Shown here in pieces: positions 51,748 to 61,961 of a stretch of DNA of 64,000 nt. The notes under the pieces were generated by a model that did not search any database, had not been told where the DNA came from, and was given only the letters and a program-made list of their open reading frames with translations. The position numbers and the translations under genes were made by a program. Source of the DNA: Anoplopoma fimbria (taxonomy: Eukaryota > Chordata > Actinopteri > Perciformes > Anoplopomatidae); NCBI RefSeq assembly GCF_027596085.1, contig NC_072458.1:15475256-15539255 (forward strand). Direction: 5' to 3'. Position 1 is the stretch's first letter; each line of letters begins with the position of its first letter.

Positions 51748-52587
51748 CTGTAACACCCAAATCCAAATGATCAGCAAATTAATCCCACAGCAGCAAAGGT
51801 TCACATTAACATCCACGGTAGTGATTACCTGCAGTGTATACAGGTGAAGAAGACAGTCTGTCCTTCATCTGCAGATCTCATCTGCCTGGTGTGGTAAACC
51901 ATGCCCTCTTTATTGCATCGAGAGCAGCGTCTGTCAATCTGTAGGGAGCAGGTATCCTCATTACTGCAGGGTACAGGAGTTATGGTCACACACAGCAGTC
52001 AGGGAGCAGTTGTTCTTACCACAGGTCCCTTCAGCTCAGACCCCTCCTCGTCCTCCAGAGCCACTGACGATTGCTTCTCTGGGTTGAATATGACCGTAGA
52101 GCGGATCTCCTGGCCTGAGAACTCTGGACGATAAAATACATGGATGTGAGGGATAATCAGTGGAAATCAGGGACATTGTTTCTGAAAGGCACTTTGCCCT
52201 TGAATCTTTTAAAACATCAGCATAGGACACCACAAATTAAATTACATTCATGTCCACAGTGGAGGATGGAATCTAAAACCTGGACAAATCAAACCAAAAC
52301 TATCTGCATATCAGATACCAGTAGAGGAATGTAAGAACATATGTATAGAGAATGTTTAATTCTACAGACTTAACAAGGAGGCAGATCTGCCATGTTTTGG
52401 TGACATTAATGCTGAAGAAGATCATGTTCTCTTATGGATTAATTCCGTAGTTGGTCAGAGAGCTGGTACCTGCTACAGGGATGCAGAAGGAGCAGCGGGG
52501 GCAGCGCACTGTGTCCTGTAGTCCAGGAAGAGGGAGAACATTCCCACATTCTGAGCAGAAGTTTGGATCACCACCAAAACTCGACAT
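51723..52587 (-). CDS. polr1h: RNA polymerase I subunit RPA12 (ZNRD1), four coding exons
   Basis: Exons 52470-52587, 52020-52123, 51829-51938 and 51723-51747 join in phase to 118 residues (human, as I recall, 126). The subunit gives Pol I its RNA-cleavage activity in the nucleolus and helps termination. The N-terminal zinc ribbon has FCSECGNVLPLPG and RCPRCSF; the C-terminal TFIIS-like ribbon has RRCSRCNKEG, the catalytic hairpin RSADEGQTVFFTC and CIHCRYQEKEDS. All eight zinc Cys are present. Start chosen at MSSFGGDPNFCSEC; an in-frame upstream ATG (52701) exists, but an acceptor at 52622 (ctaaagaacag) suggests the coding start lies shortly after a 5' UTR intron. Confidence 0.95.
51829..51938 (-). 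CDS. polr1h: polr1h coding exon 3
   Basis: IDRRCSRCNKEGMVYHTRQM to FFTCIHC; holds the RSADEGQ hairpin. Acceptor ccctacag, donor gtaatc. Confidence 0.94.
52020..52123 (-). CDS. polr1h: polr1h coding exon 2
   Basis: EFSGQEIRSTVIFNPEKQSS to EGSELKGPV, linker between the two ribbons. Acceptor cgtccag, donor gtaaga. Confidence 0.93.
52470..52587 (-). CDS. polr1h: polr1h coding exon 1
   Basis: MSSFGGDPNFCSECGNVLPL to SFCIPVA plus one base; donor gtacca. N-terminal zinc ribbon. Confidence 0.92.
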
Positions 52588-52958
52588 CTCTGTGTGACGA
52601 ACAGGAGCGTCAGTACTGTACCTGTTCTTTAGGGAAGGATAGACCAAGTTAGTAGAACGGACACATTCACTGATAAACACGCCAGATGCAGATACACACA
52701 CACGTCAATGAAGAATAAGGCTTCTAAAAAGACAATTCTCTAATTGGATGTAATGCATATTTTTGTGTGTGGAACATAGTTTTTAATCAACTCTCATTTG
52801 TTAAATTACTTTTCACAGTGGTAAAATTCATTTTTAACAGTATTTTTGAACTTCACTGTGGCGCAACCGAATATTTGTTAAAATATATATAATTTCCTAC
52901 CGTTCATTTTAACTGATATCTTTGGCAGGTATCCCCTTAGAGTGTCTACAGTGCCTAA

Positions 52959-52961
52959 CAC

Positions 52962-53051
<90 letters not shown>

Positions 53052-53052
53052 C
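52959..53052. repeat. Compound microsatellite (tcta)n(ca)n(ta)n
   Basis: Uninterrupted tcta repeats pass straight into cacaca and then tatata. Lies within the inferred 5' UTR intron of polr1h. Confidence 0.95.
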
Positions 53053-53183
53053 ATTCATCAGGTCAAAATCAGGTTTACAGCGCTGTGGTCTGGAGTTTGA
53101 GGTGCTGCTTCACCTGTTTACACCCAGGGATTGTGTCACGCGTTTTAAAAGTGCTTTAAAGCCCTGGAGATACTATGACTTAC

Positions 53184-53397
53184 CTTCACAATAACGTCAG
53201 AATACTGATATTGGCTAGCTTGTGACGTTAAGTATTTAAAGCACACAATTCAAGAGAGCGCGTCCCTTTAGCACGTGAGAGGAGCTGGAGCAAATCTGCA
53301 ACAGTTAGCTAACGCTAACGGTATGTAACCTTTAGCGATCATCACATTGGCTTCAGACTAGAATTTACTTTACTTTACTCACCGGTTTAATGAAAAA
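53184..53397. promoter_or_regulatory. polr1h: polr1h upstream region, possibly bidirectional
   Basis: A minus-strand donor (AAG/gtaagt, exon end 53184) suggests a polr1h 5' noncoding exon here. A second minus-strand donor (gtgagt) ends a possible exon at 53384. An E-box cacgtg lies at 53272-53277. The plus-strand ATG at 53398 faces the other way. Confidence 0.4.
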
Positions 53398-53469
53398 ATG
53401 GCGCTGCTTCACACAAATAACACGCAGTTTACTGCGAAAAGACCAAACATCTCTGCCTCTGATGTTACG
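53398..53469 (+). CDS. Possible first coding exon of an unrecognised divergent gene
   Basis: ATG followed by ALLHTNNTQFTAKRPNISA and SDVT, then a consensus donor (gtgagt) in phase 0. An exon-like acceptor at 57053 (ttctttttctgcag) would add 16 codons before a stop, and AATAAA at 57237 could end it, but nothing else supports this gene. The same DNA could instead be polr1h 5' UTR read backward. Confidence 0.3.
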
Positions 53470-53939
53470 GTGAGTTTGGCTCGTGCGTGGTCACACCGCG
53501 GGTCCTTCAGCTCACCGTCGCAGGCTGATACGTCATTGGGCGCTAATGAACTGCGCCTCCGATTCTCAACGCGGTCCAAATAGAATAAAGGATGCTACAG
53601 CTCAGTTACGTTAGCACATGTTACGGCTACAAGGTTTGACATTTGTCGTGGGAGAAGACAACGTTGTGCTCTTTTATGTATTCTCGTTTCACCACTTATG
53701 GATGTCCATATTAAAAAGGTCAATTATTAGATAAATAATTAACAATATTCTTATCCAATAGACATGAGGTTGTCAAAGCAACTCTATCTATTGAGGGATG
53801 TTCTACGGCAGGGGTGTCAAACTCAATTGCCGAGAGGGACAAAATTTAAAACTGGGACAACGTCGAGGGCCAAACAGGGTCAATATGTATTGAACAGCAT
53901 AAAAAGGATATTGGGTACATTGCAAAAAGAAAACATATT

Positions 53940-54439
53940 TAAGTGAGATACAAATTTATTTTATGCACATTTGCAAGGTGTGTGTTAGTGTGACGACTCG
54001 TGTGTAGGTATTTGTTCACCTCATCACATAGAAAAGCTGCTCACACAGGTATGTGCTTCCAAACATGCGGAGCATTTGAGCAGTATGTAGGCGGAGTTAA
54101 GGTATCGTTTCGGGGATGAAGCTTTGAAACTTTGCAGCGCACAGAGTCATACTTTGCCTTCAGTTTGTCATTACAACGGAGGTCTATCAACTCCATCGGG
54201 ATGTTCACAGGTGCTAATTCCACGACAACTTCAAACGGATTTCTGAGCAATCAAATTTAAATGGCTGAGCTGCAGAGTCTGCAAATCACCGAGTGAGTGC
54301 GCCCAGTTTATCAGTAAAATGCGCAGTCGGGAACAAAGCGGTGGAGTCAGTGTTTGTCAACACGGAAAGTGACCCAAGTTTCCTTGCTGCATCTGAGTCT
54401 GAAATGCGCAGCTTGGCTTGGAAAGCTCTCACTGCATCA
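53940..54439 (-). pseudogene. hAT transposase, C-terminal part
   Basis: From the minisatellite edge the minus strand reads ITDMYDAVRAFQAKLR, later TALFPTAHFTDKLGAL, then PFEVVVELAPVNIPMELIDL and RCNDKLKAKYDSV: the hAT C-terminal region in the expected order, with frameshifts and stops. Confidence 0.85.
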
Positions 54440-56520
54440 TACATGTCTGTGATCACACACGTCTGTGATCACACATGTCTGATCACACATGTCTGTTATC
54501 ACACGTCTATTGTCATACATGTCTGTTATCACACGTGTGTTGTCACACATCTGTTATCACACACGTCTGTTGTCATACATGTAAGTCGCTTTGGATAAAA
54601 GCGTCTGATAAATGACTGTAATGTAATGTCTGTTATCACATCGTCTGTTATCATACATGTCTGTTATCACATGTCTGTTATCACACATTATCACACATTT
54701 GTTGTCATCTGTTGTCATACATGTCTGTTATCACACGTCTGTCATACATGTTGTATCACACGTCTTGTCACATGTCTGTTGTCATACATGTCTGTTATCA
54801 CATGTCTGTTATCACACATGTCTGTTATCACACGTTGTTGTCACATGTCTGTGTCTGTTATCATCATACATGTCTGTTATCACACGTCTGTTGTCACACA
54901 TGTCTGTTGTCACACGTCTGTTGTCATACATGTCTGTTATCACACCTCTCTGTTGTCACATGTCTGTTATCACGTGTGTTGTCACACGTCTGTTGTCATA
55001 CATGTCTGTTATCACATGTCTGTTCACACGTATTATCACACGTCTGTCTGTTGTCATACATGTCTGTTATCACACACGACTGTTGTCATACATGTCTGTT
55101 ATCACACGTCATACATGTCTGTTATCACACGTCTGTTGTCACACATGTCTGTTATCATCACATGTCTGTTGTCACACATGTTGTCATACATGTCACACGT
55201 CTGTTGTCACACATGTCTGTTATCACACGTCTGTTATCACATGTCTCATGTTATCATACATGTCTGTTATCACACGTGTCTGTTATCACACGCCTGTTGT
55301 CACACATGTCTGTTGTCACACGTCTGTTATCACACATGTCTGTTGTCATCACACATGTCTGTTGTCATACATGTCTGTTATCACACATGTCACATGTCTG
55401 TTATCACACGTGTTGTCATACATGTCTGTTATCACACGTGTTGTCATGTCTGTTATCACACATGACTGTTGTCATACATGTCTGTTATCACACGTACACA
55501 TGTCTGTTATCACACGACTGTCTGTTATCATGTCTGTTATCACACGTCTGTTGTCATACATGTCTGTTATCACACGTCTGGTATCACACATGTTGTCACA
55601 TGTCTGTTATCACACGTCTGTTGTCATACATGTCTGTTATCACATGTGTGTTGTCACACGTCTGTTGTCATACATGTCTGTTATCACATGTCTGTGATCA
55701 CACGTATTATCACACGTCTGTTATCACACGTCTGTTGTCATACATGTCTGTTATCACACACGACTGTTGTCATACATGTCTGTTATCACACGTCTGTTAT
55801 CACACGTCTGTTGTCATACATGTCTGTTATCACACATGTCTGTTATCACACATGTTGTCACATGTCTGTTATCACACGTCTGTTGTCATACATGTCTGTT
55901 ATCACATGTCTGTTGTCACACGTCTGTTGTCATACATGTCTGTTATCACACGTCTGTTATCACACGTCTGTTGTCATACATGTCTGTTATCACACGTCTG
56001 GTATCACACATGTTGTCACATGTCTGTTATCACACGTCTGTTGTCATACATGTCTGTTATCACATGTGTGTTGTCACACGTCTGTTGTCATACATGTCTG
56101 TTATCACACGTCTGTTGTCACACATCTGTTATCACACACGTCTGTTGTCATACATGTCTGTTATCACACGTCTGTTGTCACACATGTCTGTTGTCACACG
56201 TCTGTTGTCATACATGTCTGTTATCACACCTCTCTGTTGTCACATGTCTGTTATCATACATGTCTGTTATCATACATGTCTGTTATCACATGTCTGTGAT
56301 CACACGTATTATCACACGTCTGTTGTCATACATGTCTGTTATCACACATGACTGTTGTCATACATGTCTGTTATCACACGTCTGTTGTCACACATGTCTG
56401 TTGTCACACGTCTGTTGTCATACATGTCTGTTATCACACCTCTCTGTTATCACACATGACTGTTGTCATACATGTCTGTTATCATACATGTCTGTTATCA
56501 CACATGTCTGTGACCACACG
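54440..56520. repeat. Minisatellite of tgtctgtt(a/g)tcacac(g/a) units inside the hAT element
   Basis: About 2.1 kb of short units (mostly tctgttatcacacg and tctgttgtcatacatg, often as 30-31-base pairs). Both edges are the transposase codons for Val-Ile/Val-Thr-Asp-Met-Tyr/Cys read on the minus strand, showing that the unit came from that coding sequence. Plus-strand frames of 279-611 codons here are artefacts of stop-free units. Confidence 0.93.
54577..54628 (+). repeat. SINE/LINE-type tail inside the minisatellite
   Basis: gtaagtcgctttggataaaa and gactgtaatgtaatgtct match the tail of the SINE at 10803-11145, with array units on both sides. Confidence 0.75.
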
Positions 56521-56790
56521 TCCCCGTCCCTGAAGCTGGAGGTTTAGCGCAGTGAGATTCTTCGTTACTTCGCACCAAAAGACCCGCTCACATCACCACT
56601 TTAGTCCCGGAGCTCTGTGGTGTCTTTCCTGGTGTATGATGCAGTGATACGCTGTCAGCTCACCTGCACATTTCTTCCGCTGCATCTTTCATCTTTTCAC
56701 CGCACATCGCAGACGCTCCATCGTCAGTCCCGTCAGTTTGTCCCAGGGCACTTTCATTTCACTTGCATTTAGATTCTTCCTCAAATATGT
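56521..56790 (-). pseudogene. hAT transposase, upstream part
   Basis: Minus-strand pieces in changing frames: VPWDKLTGLTM, CAGELTAYHCIIHQE, KDTTELRD and LTALNLQLQGRGRVVTDM. They follow the order of GTF2IRD2-like hAT transposases, with the segment between HCIIHQE and KDTTELRD deleted. The last codons run straight into the minisatellite. Confidence 0.82.
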
Positions 56791-57261
56791 CTTTTCCCGT
56801 GGTTGTGCCATGCATTGATTTAATTCCAAAAAGTTCCTCTGTAACGTATTAACTCGAGTCCACTCCACGTATGAAGATTGAGTTTTGAGTTTGACACATG
56901 TTCTACGGTGTCTGGTTTGAGAATGAACTGGTACAATTATAGATATTGTTTTCATGAGTTTAAGTCAAGAGATGTTTGAGGTTTATTTTTCTGCTGAGAA
57001 AACAAGTCACCCGTAATAACGAGATGATTTAAAAATGATTCAGTGCCTGGTTCTTTTTCTGCAGTATCTTAGCAGATCTTTTAATTTAACATATTTCGAA
57101 AACATGATTATTTAAAGTGCCATTTTGTATATGACCTGTACTTTATGATTCATTGAATATTGAAAATATGATTTACCTTGTTCAATGTAGTGTTATTTAT
57201 CTAGATTCTATTTGTACAAATTGACCCTCTGTACAGAATAAAACATCAATAGCAAGTGAAA

Positions 57262-57545
57262 AAAGGGCGACTGTGGTTCAGTGGTAGAGCAGGGTCGTCC
57301 TACCATCAGAAGAACGGGCGGGGGTTCGATCCCCGACTCCGGTAGTCCATGTGGATGTGTCTTCGGCAACAAAAGGTTGTGCCATCAATGTATGAATGAT
57401 TAGAGAGTCCCGATGAGAAGGTGGCACCTTGCATGGTAGCCCCTGTCATCAGTGTATGAATGGATGTGAATGGGTGAAAGATGACATGAAGTGTTAAAGT
57501 GCCCTAAGTGGTCGGAAGACTAGAAAGTACAAGTCCATTTACCAT
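57262..57545 (+). repeat. Full-length tRNA-derived SINE
   Basis: Head gcgactgtggttcagtggta (A box) and gggttcgatccccgactccg (B box), body gtccatgtggatgtgtcttc and gaaggtggcaccttgcatgg, tail aagtgccctaagtggtcgga and acaagtccatttaccattta. The internal pol III boxes look good. Confidence 0.85.
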
Positions 57546-59200
57546 TTACAAATCAGTTCTATTTCCACTCGATGAATGCCACCTGTCAGACTGGAGTATG
57601 GGAGCCCTGTGAAGTGTGTAACCCATACTACCGACCGGCTACCGACATTTCCCTGTTGACAAACACATAGACGTCAGGGGAGTCCCAAAAACAACCACAC
57701 AGATGCAGTAAAGTTCACACGCGACAAGCAGTTTGTAAATGCAGGTTCAACAGTTTGTTTATATTAATGTAACACCATCCACATAGGTTTTTGATGAAAA
57801 GGCCCTATTATGCTTTTCCACTTTTCCCCTCTCCTCTAGTGTTATATATATATATATATATCTTTGTACATGTAAAAAGTCTGTAGAGTGTAAAACCTGA
57901 AGTCCACGCCTAAAAGCAGTTACCCTCCCCCTCAGAATCACTGCTCCTGAGCTGCCTGAAACGGATCTAATTAATTCTCTTTCACTTCCGTAACTTTATG
58001 AGGTCATAATGTTACAGAAGTGACGTAAAAGTGACGTAAAAAAAAGTTTGGCCCTCAAACAACAAAAGAGAGACACGCTGGAGTGGGCTAGCTGACCAAT
58101 CAGGGGAGACTTGGCTGTCTGGGGGGAAGAGCAAGCGCTACAACGGAGCATTTCAGAGGGAGGGAGCAATATAAATATATTTATGAATCTTATTCTTCAT
58201 ATAGATTTTGTTGACATTTTTATATAATAACTTTTTGTTTTCAATTAAGTAATTTATGTGTAAATCACAAAATACATTTGTGAATCCTTCTTAATGCTTT
58301 CATTACTGTTTAGACTGATCTGACCCCATAGGTTCCAGACTATTTTGCATGTGGGACTCGGTCTAACAAGGATGAGACTGTACACTTCCAAAAACCATGC
58401 CAGAGGAGGATGAAATCAGGCATGTTGGTTGCTATCCAGAAACAAAGTTAAAGGAATGATCCAGTTGAAAGCTATGGAAAAAGCTAGTAAGTGGACATTG
58501 AGTGAAGATGAGATTTTGTCCATTTTAATATGGCTGTTCCAACCAGTTCACATCCATACAGACACATCCATACATACAGAACATCCCGAAACTTAACTTT
58601 TTACTGCAAACCTGGGAGCCTTTGTGTTCCGTGGCCTACATACTGTAGTAACTCCATTAGCAGTACTCTGTGCTAGCCTGGTGCCTAGCAGTGGTTTCTT
58701 ATTTGATATTAAAACTAGGACTTGAATGTGGGGAAATCATTATTTGATCTGAAATGATCAGTTTCAAAATTGTACGTTTGAGCTTCTGCACAAAATGGTC
58801 CGCTTCTTTCTGGATCAGTTTCTTTCATTTTACAAACGCGACACAGAACCATCTGAGAAGTAATTTGAGGGACCATTTGTGATCTGACAGCATAGATGTT
58901 TAAATGGTGGACAATGTGTAGGCTTTTGGCGGACTATACAGCACGCTGAACCCTGTTCCACTGTCCCCCCTGGTTGGCACTTTCAGGCCCGGTTAAACTC
59001 TGACCACAGCCGGTATCAGAAATATTTTGGACTAAACCTTAGTTTACTTGTGCTGAAGGGCATCTAAACTCCCTGTATAATGCAAGTCATTTTTAATATT
59101 GTTGCTGTTCACAATGGCAGGAGCCTTGGTTCAGGACTGAGGATCACACAGCTGAATGAGCGCTGTCAATCAAAGAGTAACTCCTTCAGCATGTGGGCAA
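57546..59200. other. Intergenic stretch, nothing recognised
   Basis: A (ta)n run at about 57845. No supported exon. Confidence 0.45.
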
Positions 59201-59209
59201 ATATCAAAA

Positions 59210-61259
59210 TAGTTGATTTTATTTATATAGTATTAAAGTAATAAACACATCAGGCAGTGGTTTTACATATCACCATACAGACATGAGATCAATGGACCTT
59301 GTGGATAATCTCCCAAAGCTAATTACAGTACAGTGATAATCACTCTCTAGCCACTGTAGCCTTCTTGTTGCAGAAACCAAACGTGTCCAACAATCAGTGG
59401 TTCTTTAACAAACCTAAGCTGACCAAACATGGTTTGCATGTCATGTAATAACAACTCGCCCTGTATCAGGGCTTCAGTGGGATCATCAGTAAAAAGTCAC
59501 AATCAGTCATCACTTTAGACCTCATTTGCAGCTTGGCAAACTTGTTAGAACTTCAAGTTCAAGACAGTTAAATCCTTTCAAAATACCCTTACCATTAAAG
59601 TTTCATCCTTCATATGAACTATGTCCTTCTACAAACCCTCTGACAGTAGAAGGGAATTCTCTTCAACCATCACATTGATGGAGTTTAAGCTCAGAATATT
59701 AAATACATTACATAACCAAAACATTAAAAAAAAAACAACAGGCCTTCCAAGACCAGCTTGAGCAGGAGATCCAACGTGAAGGCCTCCGTTAGCTTCTAAC
59801 ACAGCGGTGGTCTGACTGTGTCTGCGTCCACCTGTGTGTTAAATGAAGTCCCACCGACTGCGTGTGAGCCATGTGGAGGCCTCACCACTGATATCGTCGC
59901 TCTGCTTTGACTTAGTGACGTAGTGCTTTCAAGGCCGTGTTCATGAACTTATGTAAGAACAACAGCACCTATAATTCAAGAAAGACTCCACCACTGATCC
60001 TCACACTCTTATACATCTGCTACGTCCTGAAAACATTCTCAGGTTTTTGGTGTTCTTACTTTCTGGCAACTACAACTGCCTCTCACTATTTCCTAAGCTC
60101 CCGGAAACCCCTCGTCCCCCGATGGTAATACAAAGGTTCTGGTCTAGTGTAAGCAATGCCCCTTCCTGTAAATTGATCTTTGAACTGATTGTAAGCTCAC
60201 AGCAACTTAAAACCTTGTATGTGTACACATACTTGGTCAATAAAGCTGACTGATGAGCAGCTCATGAAATGTGTCAAACAAAGTATAATAGAAATACAAA
60301 GTCAGCAGATGGAAGGTCATCTTCTCAGTGTTTTGAAATCTAGTGAACTAACAAAAGACCAAGAACGCTCTCTTCCCTAACAGTCAATACAAACCATGTA
60401 AAGTCATGTCCTCCCTGCTCATTGACCGGAGTGGGCACTGGTAGACAGGAGCTGTATAACGTCTGTCTCCTGTCTACCCTTGTTCCTCCAGAGAGGAGTG
60501 ACAAAGAAATCCTACATGGTTTGTACCAATTCAATAGATGACACCATTCTTGGTCTGATGGTCAGACTGTAGAGTTTGCTGGTCTTGGATCAGGGCTACT
60601 GTAATCTGGGAAGTTGATGTCTCTGCTTCTTCTGCACTTCCTTCCCTATGTATGTTTGTTTTCACTTTGTTTGCTGTTTTTCTTTAGGTCTGTAGTTTGC
60701 TGCTGTCTGATTAGTTTATAGACTTGAAAAGTAAGATAATCTGAAGATTTAGCTGAATGTAAAAAGATGACCCGGTTCTAGAGACGATCGTTCTGCCTGT
60801 GTTTGGCCTCATTGTATTATTATATCACAGTCACTGAAACAGATCAAATGATTCCTGCTCCCCAACTCCTGTTACAGCTGCTGCAAACATCTAAATGCAA
60901 TGTTATGTCCTCATTTGGCAAGTTATTCACATGAATAAAACACACCAAACTAAATGGGCCCAGAAAGCAAGGCACGTTGCCAATAGTTGTTTTGAAGCAG
61001 TCATAAAGGTGGTATTTTCTTGCCCTAAAACTTTTAAAACTTTGTGAAGTGGGTGTGGCCGTTGAACCAGTTGTTCCTGAATCAGCATTCCGTAACAAAC
61101 AGGCCCAGGGCGACACTGGATCTCCCGCCCATCGGTGCTGCTTTAGTTCCTTCATGAACCACTGTGTCCGCTTATATTCTTTGGTCTGAGAGGGTGTTCC
61201 TCTGAGTAAGGCTCTCTCCCCTCTTCAAAACCATTCACACTGTAGTCCGGATAATTATC
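59210..61259 (-). other. mgat1: Probable 3' UTR of the mgat1-like gene
   Basis: Continuous with the stop at 61260 and free of other genes. Minus-strand AATAAA signals near 59218 could end it, giving a UTR of about 2 kb. Contains the nested inverted repeat at 60356-60556. Confidence 0.4.
60356..60556. repeat. Nested three-armed inverted repeat
   Basis: Outer agaccaagaa (60356-60365) with ttcttggtct (60547-60556). Middle acaaaccatgta (60389-60400) with tacatggtttgt (60513-60524). Inner gtagacagga (60441-60450) with tcctgtctac (60468-60477). All three pairs are perfect and share one centre. Confidence 0.88.
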
Positions 61260-61961
61260 TCAGCTCCAGCTGACGTCATACTGCGTCCAGCCCTCTGGTG
61301 GAGCCAAGAACACCCTTCGACCCCGGTACAGGAAATTCACTACGCCCCTGTAGCCTGTACGAGGAACTCCAGATTTTAAGTCGTCCATCACCCCCAGATT
61401 TCGAGCAAAGACTTTAAAACTGTCCCGGCTTGAGTACTGCACCCTGTACGGTCCAGGGCCTCTTAAGATGCCCCCTTGTTGCAGATCCTCAATCTTCACC
61501 AGAGGGGCGCTGTAAATCTCTTTTATAAACTTTCCATCATACTTCTCTTTTAGCAAATAAGACAAATCCTGCTTGGTAAAAGGCACAAATTCAGTGTTGA
61601 GCTTAATATAACGAAGGTACTGGTCAAAGAATTGACCTAAACTGACACCTTTCCGGCCAAAGGTTATGGTCCGGGAGATTTCGGGCCGGATGCAGGAGCG
61701 GTCCTTGCGTTGGTCCGGTTGGCGCATCCAGTCATCCCAGAAGGCCGAGGGCCATTTGGGTTCCAGTTCATCCCACATCTCCTTCAGCAGCATCCATCCC
61801 AGACCGGGGAAGAAGTCTGTCCTGTAGAGGAGCTCGGCTTTGGATGGATCCACCAAGGCGTCTCTGCCGTTATCGTTCCACGCAGAAGCACACCACAGGG
61901 AAGGGTCAGCGCGCAAGATCGGGTACAGGGCTCTGAAATACTCAAAGAAGTCCGGGGCCAC
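61260..61961 (-). CDS. mgat1: N-acetylglucosaminyltransferase I (MGAT1-like), last coding exon
   Basis: 233 codons and TGA. MGAT1 adds the first GlcNAc to Man5 N-glycans in the medial Golgi, opening the way to hybrid and complex glycans. The exon covers the C-terminal half: VAPDFFEYFRALYPIL, SLWCASAWNDNGRDAL, ELLYRTDFFPGLGWMLLKEM, LEPKWPSAFWDDWMRQPDQR (WDD Asp is the likely catalytic base), CIRPEISRTITFGRKGVS, SRDSFKVFARNLGVMDDLKS and VPRTGYRGVVNF. The acceptor (cccctcattaaag, ending 61962) precedes Val; the EDD motif must lie in an exon beyond the window. Human MGAT1 has its whole ORF in one exon, so this is a gene with an added intron or a fish paralogue. POMGNT1 was considered but matches far less well. 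Confidence 0.9.
   Translation of the reverse strand: MAPDFFEYFRALYPILRADPSLWCASAWNDNGRDALVDPSKAELLYRTDFFPGLGWMLLKEMWDELEPKWPSAFWDDWMRQPDQRKDRSCIRPEISRTITFGRKGVSLGQFFDQYLRYIKLNTEFVPFTKQDLSYLLKEKYDGKFIKEIYSAPLVKIEDLQQGGILRGPGPYRVQYSSRDSFKVFARNLGVMDDLKSGVPRTGYRGVVNFLYRGRRVFLAPPEGWTQYDVSWS

Larger units (their letters stand above)
53801..56908 (-). mobile_element. hAT transposon with 8-bp target-site duplication
   Basis: The 8-base ttctacgg flanks the element at 53801-53808 and 56901-56908. The left end is caggggtgtcaaactcaatt and the right end tgagtttgacacatg, an imperfect inverted repeat of hAT type. Inside, on the minus strand, is a decayed transposase related to the Charlie-type protein fused in GTF2IRD2, split by a 2-kb minisatellite. 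Confidence 0.9.

Noticed and set aside
54626..56547. Open frames up to 611 codons rich in Cys-His-Val-Ile-Ser, the longest in the window
   Set aside because: All plus-strand frames are open because the minisatellite unit has no stop codons on that strand. There is no start context, splice site or domain, and the array lies in a transposon.
57262..57345. tRNA gene suggested by A- and B-box sequences
   Set aside because: It continues into the SINE body and tail shared by several copies in the window.
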